Program-made: the position numbers and the translations under genes | The notes under the pieces: generated by a model | The model's input: the letters and a program-made list of their open reading frames with translations, nothing else | Told to the model about the DNA's origin: nothing | Database searches by the model: none | NCBI GenBank assembly: GCA_030015575.1 | Contig: JASDDO010000001.1 | Coordinates: forward strand, 135,117,988 to 135,181,987 | Origin: Agapanthus africanus | Lineage: Eukaryota; Streptophyta; Magnoliopsida; Asparagales; Amaryllidaceae | Reading direction: 5' to 3' | DNA: 64,000 nt | Shown here: positions 46,045-56,213 of the stretch, in pieces | How positions within the stretch are numbered: position 1 is the first letter of the stretch | How the letters are laid out: the number at the start of each line of letters is the position of its first letter

Positions 46045-46265
46045 TGGCGCGTGGGCGCTGGGCGCCCGCAGGTCACGTGCCATGCGCGTGGGCGCCGGGC
46101 ACCCGCGGGTCACGTGCCCTGCATGAGGGCGCCGGGCGTCCACGGGTCACGTGCCCTGCGCAAGTTAAACTCCCAGCGGGTCACGTAATCCGCTGGGCGC
46201 CAGTGGGTCATGTGCGCGGCACGCGACCGCTTGGCTCCAGCGGGTCACGTGCGCGGCACACGACC
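46045..46265. repeat. GC-rich degenerate array of GGGTCACGTG units in the Gypsy-T1 LTR
   Basis: About seven copies of (C/G)GGTCACGTG or close variants at roughly 30-45 bp spacing. CACGTG is the plant G-box core and is palindromic. On the minus strand the array lies about 600 bp downstream of the TATA-like box, so it would be transcribed. Gypsy-T2 has a related array at 55185-55370. Confidence 0.75.
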
Positions 46266-46849
46266 GCTGGAAACACTAGCAGAGAAAGAGGCTTAGCCCT
46301 TGGGCTAGGAGTTGAACTCCCGAGAGGCTTTGGAGTTGAACTCCTAAACAAAAATTAGGTATAAATTTGGAGTTAAACTCCCAAAAGATTTGAATTTGGA
46401 GTTAAACTCCTATGTAATAAATTAGATGTGGATTTGGAGTTAAACTCCTGAGGGACTTTGGAAACTCCCAGAAAAGGGAAGGATCAAAGAGGACCCCTAT
46501 CTTCTCCCTTTTAACCCTGGATCTTCTTTTGAGCCTTGGATCTTCCCGAACTAGTTTTTTTTTTTGAAATGGTTATCCTTCCTCCTCCTCTCCGTTGGCT
46601 GGATCTTGGAGAAAAAGGGACGAGACTTAAAAATCTCCCCTTTAGGGGATTTGATGGAAGATCCGAGCTCCCTTCAAGGGTTTTATGGTGAAAAACTGTT
46701 TCTTTTTACAAAAAGAAGAGTTAAACTCTTGATTTAATTCAAAAAAAAAAAAGAAAGAGGGTTTAGAACCTTGAGGAAGGAGAAAGAGGCACAAAACCTT
46801 AATGTTTGAGAGAATGAAAAGTTGTCATTAATTTTTCATCATGTTTGCC

Positions 46850-46855
46850 TTTATA
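46850..46855 (-). promoter_or_regulatory. TATA-like box of the Gypsy-T1 LTR
   Basis: Minus strand CCTATAAAGGC. The homologous Gypsy-T2 site is CCTATAAAAAGC at 54719-54730. Confidence 0.55.
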
Positions 46856-46994
46856 GGTTACACACTTTACATATAGCCCCTTAAGCTTTGCCAAATGTCA
46901 CTTGTGCCACCCCATACCTTATATGCTTATTTTCTTTTACACATAAGTCATGGGGTTTACAAAATTTTGGCTTTCTGCCCATCTTTCATACATT

Positions 46995-46998
<4 letters not shown>

Positions 46999-47082
<84 letters not shown>
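46999..47082. repeat. Compound microsatellite (TC)n(TA)n
   Basis: About 16 TC units (46999-47030) followed by about 26 TA units (47031-47082). The 3' LTR copy has only a short TATATATA stretch at 22130-22138. Confidence 0.98.
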
Positions 47083-47084
<2 letters not shown>

Positions 47085-47222
47085 AATTACAATAAACCAA
47101 TCTATGGCTTCATTCTTTTTGTCATGGGGCCGGTCCCTTCCATTCTCGGTCTTGACCTGGGCTTGGGCCCACTTGGTTTGGGGTTGACTTTTATTTTGAC
47201 TTGGTCAATTTTGACCCCAGCA

Positions 47223-48025
47223 AGAACGATCCAAATTCTTGAAGATATGTTGAGAGCTTGCATGTTAGATTTCAAGAGTTCGTGAGAGGATCATTTACAT
47301 TTAGTGGAGTTCTCGTACAATAACGGTTTTCAGGCGACTATATAGATGGCTCTATTCGATGTTCTGTACAGTCGTAAGTGCCACTCACAAGTATGTTGGG
47401 ACGATATTGGAGAAAGAAGATTGTTGGGATCGAAACTGGTTGTGCAAACTGTGGAGAAAGTTAACTTAATTCGTGATCATATGAAGGTGGCACAAGATCG
47501 ACAGAAAAGTTGGGCAAATACTGGAAGAAAACTATTAGGGTTTGCTGTTGGTGATCATATGTTCTTGAAGATATCACCGACTAGGGAGTAATCCGGTTTG
47601 GTAGTCGAGATAAGTTTAATCCTCGATTCGTGGGTCTTTCGACATTATTAAACGTATTGGAGAAGTGGCTTATCGATTAGCTTTACCATCATTCTAGGCG
47701 GGGTGTTCATGACGTGTTTCATGTATCTCAATTTCGTAAGTATGTTCGAGATGAGACGCATGTCCTAAACCACTCGAAATTGACAGTGAGGGAGCATTTG
47801 ACTTATGAAGAGTAACCGATGGCTTCTATGGATCGACGAGAAAAGGTTCTCAAGAATAGGGTGATCTCTCTAGTACTTGTTTCGTGGGAAAATAGTTCGG
47901 ATGGATAATCTATTTCGGAACGTGAAGACGAAATTCGACAAAAGTTTCCACACCTCTTTTTTAGATCTGTAACTTCTTTGTTCTTCTCTTTTCCTGTTTC
48001 GTGAATTTCGAGGACGAAATTCTTT
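47223..48025 (+). pseudogene. Chromovirus-like gypsy integrase C-terminus, old fragment
   Basis: Begins mid-gene next to Gypsy-T1. Readable pieces: ILEDMLRACMLDFKSS, a shifted SYNNGFQ-like stretch, then 47346-47591 with YSRKCHSQVCWDDIGERRLLG, VEKVNLIRDHMKVAQDRQKS and GFAVGDHMFLKISP. Degenerate remains of the C-terminal domain ending in a DEIRQKFPHLF-like segment follow near 47925-47965. The order matches the end of Del/Tekay-type gypsy pol. Stops are frequent after 47591. Its 5' part would lie left of Gypsy-T1, outside the window. Confidence 0.85.
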
Positions 48026-48467
48026 TGTAGTTGGGTATAATTTAACACCCTAACACGATCGTACGATATTAATTAATATTTTAAATTTTATTTTATTTAT
48101 TATTTGGATTGTGATTGGTTTGATAGTAGATGTGTTTATCCAACCCGACCCGCTTGCGTGAAACCCGTTATGATGCTAGATTATCTTTTATTAATTTTTA
48201 TCCGTAAAATAAATCCATATGAATCTAAAATAACAGATATATAATATTTGAATTATATGCATATTTTTTTGGTAGCCATACGTTAGGGATATTTTTATAT
48301 ATAGTAATTGTCATCACGTTATTTGAACATTTCACGTTATTTATTGACTATTATCTATTCGTCTAAATCTTAAACAACCTAGATACCCGTTATATATATT
48401 ATATTAGAATAGATTGTTATAACCTTTAGATTATGGTTTAAGGAGGTTACGTGGCGTATAATATTTC
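48026..48467 (+). mobile_element. LTR start of the chromovirus-like element
   Basis: Follows the conserved TTTCGAGGACGAAATTC end of pol. It begins TGTAGTTGGG, with TTAACACCC soon after as in Del/Tekay LTRs. AT-rich and featureless otherwise; cut by Copia-D at 48468. Confidence 0.65.
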
Positions 48468-50457
48468 TGTTGGATATATATGCCCTGAAGGCCTTCATTG
48501 TATTGAATGCTAGGGATATGTATGTACAGTACAATCTTGCTCGATATGATAGTATGCTATTTGGTTTATCTTTATCTTAACATGTGATGTGTTTCGCTTT
48601 GTATTTCGTATCTTTTATGCATGTTGATAAAGCCCGTAGAATATTTGCCTGACTACCAGCGTTGTGATGGCAATCATTCTTGTGGGAGCTAGGTAGTCGA
48701 TAGGCACATCCTTAAAATATTCCTAGTCGTAGGAGTATCAAGACTGGGCATCGATACTCCAGAGTAGACTAGTGTATACATATCTAGACCCTGACGAGGG
48801 GCGATGGATTGGTCCCGCAACCATTGGTGAGGTGCACCTAAGATTGTACACAGATGCTCACTGGGTGTGAGTTCACCGAACAGGACTCGCCAAGGACTGG
48901 ATAGATGATATTATACCTAGCGTTAGATAGCAGTTCTATGGTAACATGTGTGCAGATAGTCTATCGACCTGAGGTCGTCATTTGTCTTGTGTGAGTTCCT
49001 ACTGTGCTTTGATTACTACCCTACCACGACTCTACTGAGTCGTGCAAATAGGTTTTAGTTGGGTACAGTCCCGAGCCACATGAAGGCAGTGAGCGACTGT
49101 TAGGGATTTTTCACTCCCAGTATGGGGAGTCGATGGTGCACTATGATCGGTTGGTCATCACCATAAGTCCCTAGCCAGGACGGATTGAGAATTACTGGTG
49201 GGCGGACCAGTAGATTCTCGGATGGTCTTGAGCCACACTGACACGACTTGTTTGGTTGTTAGGGGTCTGACGTTTTCCACCCCCTAGACCTTACATGCGA
49301 TACTCTCAGAAGAACAGACCGGACTGCACGGATATTGTCACGGACAGGCTTAGTAGGGGTTCGGATGAGTTCGCTCGTCGGCCTTCATTTTCGACAGATA
49401 CCTGGGTAACCGTTATGTGCAGCTAGTACCGCTGACATGCTTGTGGTTAAACCCAATGCCAGCATATTGTCGAGTCTTTAGAGTCCCACACAGAGGGTTT
49501 TTCTGCTTCGAGCGGAACGATGTAGAGGCCATATGGTTTTTACGGCAGGGTTTCGGTCATATGCGTGTACTTGTGCGCGGATCATGATTCGGACGGATAA
49601 TACTAATGGGTTTTGGTTTAACCCGGATCCTAGTATTAGATTATCAGATTATTTTGTCTCTTTGTATTCGTATTTTTCGGAATACGGATACGGGTATATA
49701 TATACGGTGAGGGGTATTCTTGTAATTTTGTCAAGAATGCTTCTAGAAGAAGACACCTCATTAGTTTAATAACCATTTATTTTAAATGGTTAATGAGGTG
49801 GAGGGTGAGGTATTTTTATATAATTAATGAAGTATGGCTACTTGGTGACTCATGTAGTGAGTCATGGATTACTATTGAGGCAAAGGAAAATATCTGATAT
49901 TTTGTGGAAAATATCTAGATATTTTTGTGGAAAGCATTTTTGCTCAATAAATTATTATTATGGGCCATTCTTTATTCATTCTATGAAAAACACTCTCTCT
50001 CCTCCAAGCTCTCTCTTCTTCTTCCTCTAACCCTAACTTGTCTCATGAGTTGAGAATCATAGGGTTCAAGAGACTAAACAAATCCTCATCACTCTCTACA
50101 TCATCTAAGATACATATATTAGCACACTAGGTTCTTTAGTTGCCTCATATTAGAGGTAGGAGCTTAAAGTTGACACTCTCGGGTGGATCATCTTTGGCGT
50201 GGGAAGACCGACGGTCGAGCGAGATCTGCACACTCTTTCTAGGAGCTTAAGAAGAGGAGGAGGACAGCGAAAGACGAAGGACTTGGTTCACGAAGGTATA
50301 AACTTCTTCCATAGTAGTTAGAACCTCAAAGTTCTTTTGTTAGTTAAGGTTTATATAAAGATCATGTTGTTTCAAGTCTTTGTTGCGATGTTTGAAAATC
50401 GGTTTTTGAAAATTCCGCCTCCCCGCGGACCAGCGGGGTGCGCGACATCGACTTACA
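48468..50457 (+). mobile_element. Copia-D 5' LTR
   Basis: 1990 bp from TGTTGGATATATATGCCC to CATCGACTTACA. It shares blocks with other Copia LTRs (TTTAGAGTCCCACACAGAGG, GAACAGACCGGACTG). The left flank ATTTC (48463-48467) is the presumed target duplication; the partner is not in the window. Confidence 0.9.
49755..49801. repeat. Inverted repeat in the Copia-D LTR
   Basis: CACCTCATTA ... TAATGAGGTG, with an inner AACCATTTA / TAAATGGTT stem. Confidence 0.75.
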
Positions 50458-50458
50458 G

Positions 50459-50471
50459 TGGTATCAGAGCC
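50459..50471 (+). promoter_or_regulatory. Primer-binding site of Copia-D
   Basis: TGGTATCAGAGCC, complementary to initiator methionine tRNA, one base after the LTR. Confidence 0.93.
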
Positions 50472-50973
50472 TAGTAAACCTTAACCAACAGATTAGACGA
50501 TAAGTAAAACTACAAAACCAAAATAACTCCATAACACGAAACCATGATTCCAAGTTTCTGTCAATTTTTCCCGAGCCTCCATTTTTTTTTAAACAATTGC
50601 AGAGTGCTCATTTAGGTGTTAGATGAACACAGAACAAAAACAAGGTAATTCCATCATAAAGTGACCGGCCAAAACCTCAGAAAAACCGGCCCTACCGGTT
50701 TTAGATGAAGGAAATGCTTTGAATTTTTTTCTGTGTTCTTGTTGCTTGGAATTAGGGTTTCTGGTGTTGTTTGTTTTTGCCAAAATTGCATATACTGTTA
50801 TTTTTCTGATGTGGCAATACGGAGTATTTCAAAGTTGTAGTTTTAACGTTGTTTATATGTTTGCTGTTAATATATGTGTTTCGAAACGTCTGCTAATCGC
50901 TATACGTCGATTAGTGGGGGTTGCACATATCTGTGTTGTTGTTTTGATGGTTTGTGTATATGGATTATTGGAT

Positions 50974-51282
50974 CGTCGATGATGAATAGCCGGGGGTGTG
51001 AGAAGAGAGTTTATTCTTTCATTCGATGTAAATTTATAATATTGATGTAATATTATTTTGCGGGGCACACTGGGTTGAGGTTGTAGCCACCGTTGTATTA
51101 TTTCATTTACTGTTTTTGCTCCTAGGATAGACCCAAGGTGGGGTGCACAAACTACCGGGTTCTTGAAGTGCCGAGTGGCCTACTCATTTTACTGACGGAG
51201 GTTGCTTCACTTCGGGAATTTGGCGGGTAGTTTGCCGCACCCGTAGGGGTCTAGAGTGGGGTTTGACTATTCATCACGACCG
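50974..51282 (+). ncRNA. Putative structured RNA domain (Copia-D leader)
   Basis: Outer arms are CGTCGATGATGAATAGCC (50974-50991) and GACTATTCATCACGACCG (51265-51282). The inner stem CAAACTACC (51148-51156) with GGTAGTTTG (51226-51234) is a perfect 9 bp. A third pairing, TAGACCC near 51128 with GGGTCTA near 51247, lies between them. Confidence 0.62.
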
Positions 51283-51460
51283 TGGAATCCATCTTTCGTC
51301 ATGGGCTTAAACGAGCGCGGAATTCCTAGTATATCCAATATATTCATCTGTGATCTGGAATGTCTATTATTGCGTGAGACGAATGGATATATATAAATAT
51401 ATATATATATAGTAGACGTTGCTTATGTTTTGCACCCGCGCTAGTCCTGCCCTCGCTCTG

Positions 51461-51483
51461 CCGTTAGTTAAGTAACATAACGG
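51461..51483 (+). ncRNA. CCGTTA/TAACGG leader hairpin (Copia-D)
   Basis: CCGTTA, GTTA, AG, TAAC, bulged A, TAACGG. Confidence 0.68.
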
Positions 51484-51575
51484 TGCATGACGGGACCCCG
51501 TGGCGAATGCGGACGGTGTAAGGGTACGTTGTATTTTTGTTTCTTTCTGCAATGGTAGGATTAAATGATGGGACA

Positions 51576-51593
51576 GCATTAATTCATTAATGC
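51576..51593 (+). ncRNA. Leader hairpin next to GATGGGAC (Copia-D)
   Basis: GCATTAAT, TC, ATTAATGC: a perfect 8-bp stem two bases after GATGGGAC. Confidence 0.68.
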
Positions 51594-51741
51594 AAAGAAA
51601 ACAAACCTAAGCTAATCGTTGGAACAATTTCAAAACCACTCGGTTTTCTTCAAAAAGAAACTTTTAAATGCGGAGCCTAAACCACTCCTTTAAAAAGCTA
51701 TCATGGTTCCTTCGATTATATCAAGTTCATTACGTTAATGG

Positions 51742-53794
51742 TGTTGGCTATAGTGCCCTCAAGGAAATTATCATAGTCGCAGGCAGGTGATTATGATGAT
51801 TGAGGGAGGATCTATACCAGTAGAACAGTCTTACTTGAGATGATAGTGTACTATCTGGTTTGTCTTTATCATCATGTACATGCTTTAGGTGGTATTACAG
51901 ATCACTATTACATGTTGATAGAGCCCATAGGATTCTTGCTTGACTACTAGCATTATGATGGCGATCATATACGTGGGAGCTGGGTGGTCTATAAGCACAT
52001 CCTTAAATGCCCCTAGTCATGGGAGTTTCGAGACCGGGCATTGATACTCCAGAGTAGACTAGTGTATACTGATCGAGACCCCGACGAGGGGCGGTGACCA
52101 GGTCTCACAAGCCATCGGTGTTAGTTTGTTCATCTAAGATAGTATACAGGTGCTCATTGGGTTATGAGTACACTGGACGGACTCGCCGGGACCATGCTAG
52201 TTGGTATTATACCTATTGTCAGATAGCAGTTCCCAGATGACATGTGTACAAGTTAGTCTGTCGACCTGAGATCGTCATTTTTCTCGTATGAGTTCCCACT
52301 GTGCTTTGATTACTACCCTACCACGGCTCAAAGGATTCATACAAACAGGTTTTAGTTGGGTACAGTCCCGAGCCACATGGAGGCAGTGAGTGGATCGTCG
52401 GGGATTCGTCTCTCCCGGTATTGGGGGGTTGATGTCGCGCAGTGCACGGGTGGCCATCACCAGAAATTCTTGGCCAAGGTAGTCGAGAATTATTGATCTA
52501 GGATCAGTAGTTTCTCATGTAGTGATGGGTTACATACCGACACGAATTATCGCGTTATTAGGGGTCTTACTTTATCCACCCCCTAGACTCGATATGCGAT
52601 ACTCTATGACGAACAGACCGGACTGTACGTAGATTGTCACTGTCAGGCTCAGTAGGGGTACGGATGAGTTTGCTCGCTGGCCTTCCTTTCGCTCAATACC
52701 TGGGTAGCCGTTACGTACAGCTAGTGCCGCTGACGTACTTGTGGTTAAACCCACTGCCAGCGTATTGACGAGTCTTTAGAGTCCCACATAGAGGGTTTTC
52801 ATGGTTCAGGCGATATGGTGTAGATGACGTATGTTAGTACATACAGGTGTCCGATTAAATATGTGTACAGGCTGCACAGACTTTAATCGGACCGTTGATA
52901 ATACTAGCGGCTTAGGACTAAGCCGGATTATTAAATCAGTTTTTGATTTAATAATTTACATATGTATTTATATATATATATATATATATTCTAGTATTAT
53001 TGTTCACTGTTCATTTTCTCTCTTGGATGTTTGTATTTTTGTACGAATACGCGTATATGTATTTCGATACATGTACCGGGTTGCATTCCGTATTTATACG
53101 GAATAGCTTCTAAAAGATGGCCACCTCATTATTTGATTTTCATTTTAGAAAATCAATTTGGAAATGAGGTGGAGGGGTGAGTTGGCATGGGCATGGACTT
53201 GGCATGTAGAGAAGCATGGCACACATTTGTTTATTGTAAAAATGAGGAGATATTTTTGGTTGCATGGTTGTAAATTGTGGTGACTAATTTATTTACATGC
53301 CATCCATTCATTCTTTATTCACTTGATCACTCTCACTCTCTTGTGAGACTTAGCCATTCTTGAGTTGCTCATGCCATTTGTTTTCCTCATCTCCATTCTC
53401 CTTCTGCTTGGATTGCTCATTTGAGCATGTCACACGAGAGAGAGAGAAAGTGAGCCATTCCTACACCTCCACTCTCTATTTCTAGCAACCTTGGAGCGTC
53501 GGTTGCCTCGCTAGGCGAGGTTGGAGCTTGCGTCGTTTCCCTCGGGTGGATCATCATGGATGGAGGAAGACTGACAACCAAATTCGATCTGCGACCACTA
53601 GGGGCTTGGGATGATGGTTGAAGACCCGAAGGACACGATCCGTTTGGTATAACCATCTAACTCCTAGTTTACATATTGCTAGTATAGGGTTTAGAGGAGA
53701 TCCGGGCATCGGGTTGCGGTAGCGCCAGTTTTTGTAAATTTTTGTTCCACATTTGGCCACGGTTTGATGGCCGGGGCACTGCCGTAACCCAACA
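51742..53794 (+). mobile_element. Solo Copia LTR in the Copia-D leader (Copia-B-like)
   Basis: 2053 bp. Starts TGTTGGCTATAGTGCCC, like the Copia-B LTR start, and ends AACCCAACA. The flanks AATGG (51737-51741) and AACGG (53795-53799) match at 4 of 5. The Copia-D leader resumes exactly where expected by comparison with Copia-B and C. No PBS or PPT. Confidence 0.85.
53121..53172. repeat. Inverted repeat in the solo LTR at 51742
   Basis: CCACCTCATT ... AATGAGGTGG, with inner TTGATTTTC / GAAAATCAA. Confidence 0.75.
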
Positions 53795-54405
53795 AACGGT
53801 TCGCCAAAAACCAGCCGTAGCCCTTCGTCGTTTCAAATAAACAACACATCGTATTCATGCTATATTTGTTTGCCTTCGTCAAGACGTAGTGGATGGTAGC
53901 AATGTGTTGCTTATTTGTTGCATAGATAGATGCATTAGTTTAGGGCAGTCGTACAGCCTTATTGGCCTTTGTCAAGGGCGAGAACGGATGGGTCTAAATT
54001 AATCAGGACAACGACGAGAAGAACTTGACTTGCATCTTATGATTTGTTGGCCTTCGTCAAGGTCATAAGAGCTTGGGGCAAAAATCACATCGGGAGTTTC
54101 AAAAATAAAGGAAACTTGCAGATTTAGCATACCTTCTAAAGTGTGGTGACTAGAATGGCTTACATCTAGGTCATCACACAATGATAGTTGGATCTCGATC
54201 CCACTGATGAGTAGGATTACTCTCGGGGGAATTTTTCACTTAACAATCAATGCAATAAACCAAGTAGGTGTCTAGAACGGTGTTAGCGGGGCTACGCCTC
54301 TAAGGAAAAAAGGTTATTTAATTAAGGAATTTCGCGAAAGCGTTGTAAAACCTTCCTCGAAATACCGACACTGGCCTGGTTGGAAGGTTAAGCAAGTATT
54401 GTGAC
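53795..54405 (+). other. Copia-D leader, second part
   Basis: Contains the triple motif at 53866-53884, 53959-53977 and 54044-54062 (distances 93 and 85 nt). It ends at 54405 where Gypsy-T2 begins, shortly before the expected splice-like AG. Confidence 0.8.
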
Positions 54406-55822
54406 TGTTGGGGTAAAAAATTACTCCCTGGTTGACTAAGTCAAAATCAAAGTAAACCCCAAGTAAGCGAGCCCAAGCCCAGAGCAAGTGGGCCCATGCC
54501 CAAGTCGGGCCCCGCGGCCGGCCTCCCCCATGCCAAAATGAAATCATGTAATAAATAATTTTGATGTAATTTTTTATGCATGAATGTAAGAAAAATGGGC
54601 ATAAAGCCAAATTTTTGTAAAGCCCGTGGCTCATGTGCAAAAGAAATGAGCACATGAGGTATGGGATGGACAAAATGCCATTTTGTAAAGCCCAATGGGC
54701 TATATGTAAGTTTGTAAGCCTATAAAAAGCAACATGATAATGAAATAAAAAGAAAAAGAGAATAACAATTCATTCTCCCCAAAAATTATGGTCTATGCGT
54801 CCTTCTCCTTCCTCAAGGTTCTAAAACCTTCTTCTCCTTTTTGAATTAAATAAAGAGTTTAACTCTTTCTTTTTCAAAAATAAATAGTTTTTCACCATAA
54901 AACCCTTGAAGGGGAGCTCGGATCTGCCATCAAATCCCTAAAAGGGGAGATTTTAAGTCTCACCTCCACTTTTTCCCCCAAGATCCAGCCAACGGAGAGG
55001 AAGAAGAAGGATACCCATCTCCAAAAATCCCATTCCAGGAGGATCCGAGGCTCAAAATAAGATCCAAACATTTCTAGGAGTTTAAATCCAAATCTATACA
55101 TAATCCCCGTTTGGAGTTCAACTCCAAAGCCCCCTTGGGAGTTCAACTCCTAACCCAGGGGCTAAGCCTCTTTTCCCGCTGGGGTTTCCAGCGGTCGCGT
55201 GCCGTACACGTGACCCGCGGGCGCCCAGAGGTCGCGTACAGGGCATGTGACCCGCGGGCGCTATGCGCCCACGTGCGCCTCACACGACCCGCGGACACTC
55301 AGCACCCTGTGCTGGCGCCCGGTGGTCATGTGCTGCGCACGTGACCTGCTGGCGCCCCACGGGCCCCAACGCCCACGCACCTCGTACGCGTCTTTAAGAC
55401 GCTTCTCACCCCTCATTTTTCGTGCACTCCACACCAGAAACACGTCCCCCGTTAGGAAAATTTTTCTAACGGGGCGCTTCCCCGCACCCCGCAAGGGGGA
55501 TGCTAGCCCCCTTGACCCCCAGCCCGCTATCCGAATAGTGGGACCCCCGTAAAACTCTGCGGGGCCCCCGATATATCCAAAACCCTTTCAAAATATACGT
55601 ACACTGCACATCGAGTTCGCATGACCAGTTTGACCCTTCAATCGGAGATTCTCTCACTCCAAAGGCGAGGGGTAATTAACGGCAACTTAGTCCGCGGCTG
55701 CCGGAGATTCGGATCCCCACAATCAATAAACCCCCGCCTACCCTAGGATGGGGGAATCTGTAGTATGCCTGACGAGCGCGCGCGTATTTCCATCTCAATA
55801 GGGTGACGAAAAACACCCTACA
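54406..55822 (+). mobile_element. Gypsy-T2 5' LTR
   Basis: 1417 bp from TGTTGGGGTAAAAAATT to ACACCCTACA. Shares with Gypsy-T1 the GGAGTTCAACTCC blocks, the TATA region (TATAAAAAG at 54721) and a GC-rich CACGTG array at 55185-55370. Confidence 0.9.
55185..55370. repeat. GC-rich CACGTGACCCGC array in the Gypsy-T2 LTR
   Basis: Degenerate units with CACGTGACCCGCGGGCGC or variants, about five copies. Equivalent to the Gypsy-T1 array but inverted because the element is. Confidence 0.7.
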
Positions 55823-55827
55823 GATTC

Positions 55828-55846
55828 TGGCACGCCCGGTGGGACC
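55828..55846 (+). promoter_or_regulatory. Primer-binding site of Gypsy-T2
   Basis: TGGCACGCCCGGTGGGACC, identical to Gypsy-T1. Confidence 0.78.
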
Positions 55847-55978
55847 AATCTTTCCTCCCATATTTCGGGTTAAACGTTCATGCGAGCTCAATCAACATAT
55901 ACATTGATTGCCTGTACTGAAATCATGCTTCTTTGTGCAGGTTAACAATTTCCTATTGCAATCCTCGGACGGAACAAA

Positions 55979-56213
55979 ATGTCTCCAAGGACAATCTCAT
56001 CCCTCAACACAACTCCCATCTCCTACACGATGAAGATGGACGCCAGAATGGTCCTCCTGGCCAGTCTCGGGCGACAGTGGGAGGAGTCGCCGCTACCATT
56101 TGGCTCTATTCTGTTCGTGCCAGCTAGCGCCGTCCTAGCTTCTCAAGCTCCAGTAACTGATAAACTGGCCTCGAAAGGCACGAGGCCAAATGTGGTGATC
56201 TTGAGGGAACCGC
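55979..56213 (+). pseudogene. Gypsy-T2 gag, N-terminal piece
   Basis: An open frame of 78 codons from ATG with MSPRT at the start and GRQWEESPLPFGSI, clearly related to the Gypsy-T1 gag start (MSPKT, SQQWEEPPRQFGSI). It is broken at 56214 by the Copia-E LTR; frame beyond that point is LTR sequence. The visible piece has no stop, so the element may have been intact when hit. Confidence 0.82.

Larger units (their letters stand above)
1292..47222 (-). mobile_element. Gypsy-T1: Tat-like Ty3/gypsy element, minus strand, interrupted by five insertions
   Basis: Read on the minus strand: 5' LTR 47222-45613; PBS 45607-45589; gag from 45444; protease, RT and RNase H down to about 37246; the start of a second RNase H at 35629-35525; integrase C-terminus 25165-24659; a repeat-rich 3' region; PPT 22312-22296; 3' LTR 22295-22008 and 1872-1292. 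Two RNase H domains in series and tandem repeats between pol and the 3' LTR are known traits of the Tat/Ogre lineage of plant gypsy elements. Insertions: Copia LTR before 1292, Copia-A, Copia-C, an LTR-like insert at 35630-37245 and a solo LTR at 40765-42803. The integrase catalytic core is absent. Stops and frameshifts show that it is dead. Confidence 0.85.
45613..47222 (-). mobile_element. Gypsy-T1 5' LTR
   Basis: 1610 bp from TGCTGGGGTCAAAATTGACC (minus strand, ending at 47222) to the ACCCTACA end at 45613. The 3' LTR copy is split at 1292-1872 and 22008-22295. It contains a GC-rich CACGTG array (46045-46265), a TATA-like box and a long microsatellite. Frames such as 45942-46358 fall in the array and are not genes. 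Confidence 0.9.
50472..51741 (+). other. Copia-D leader, first part
   Basis: Non-coding. Contains the structured domain (50974-51282), the CGTTA hairpin (51461-51483) and the GATGGGAC-linked hairpin (51576-51593). The leader continues at 53795 after the solo LTR. Confidence 0.75.
48468..54405 (+). mobile_element. Copia-D: 5' part of a Copia element
   Basis: 5' LTR 48468-50457, PBS 50459-50471, leader 50472-51741 and 53795-54405. The leader is split by a Copia-B-like solo LTR and then cut by Gypsy-T2 before any ORF. The rest would continue past the later insertions beyond the window. Confidence 0.88.
54406..56213 (+). mobile_element. Gypsy-T2: Tat-like element, 5' part
   Basis: LTR 54406-55822, PBS 55828-55846, leader, and the start of gag at 55979, cut at 56213 by Copia-E. 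It matches Gypsy-T1 in LTR ends, PBS, leader and gag start. The remainder should follow Copia-E outside the window. Confidence 0.88.

Noticed and set aside
45942..46358. 138-codon frame in GC-rich sequence
   Set aside because: Falls in the CACGTG array of the Gypsy-T1 LTR; composition-driven, and on the strand opposite to the element.
50719..50982. 87-codon frame in the Copia-D leader
   Set aside because: No domain, and the related leaders do not preserve it.
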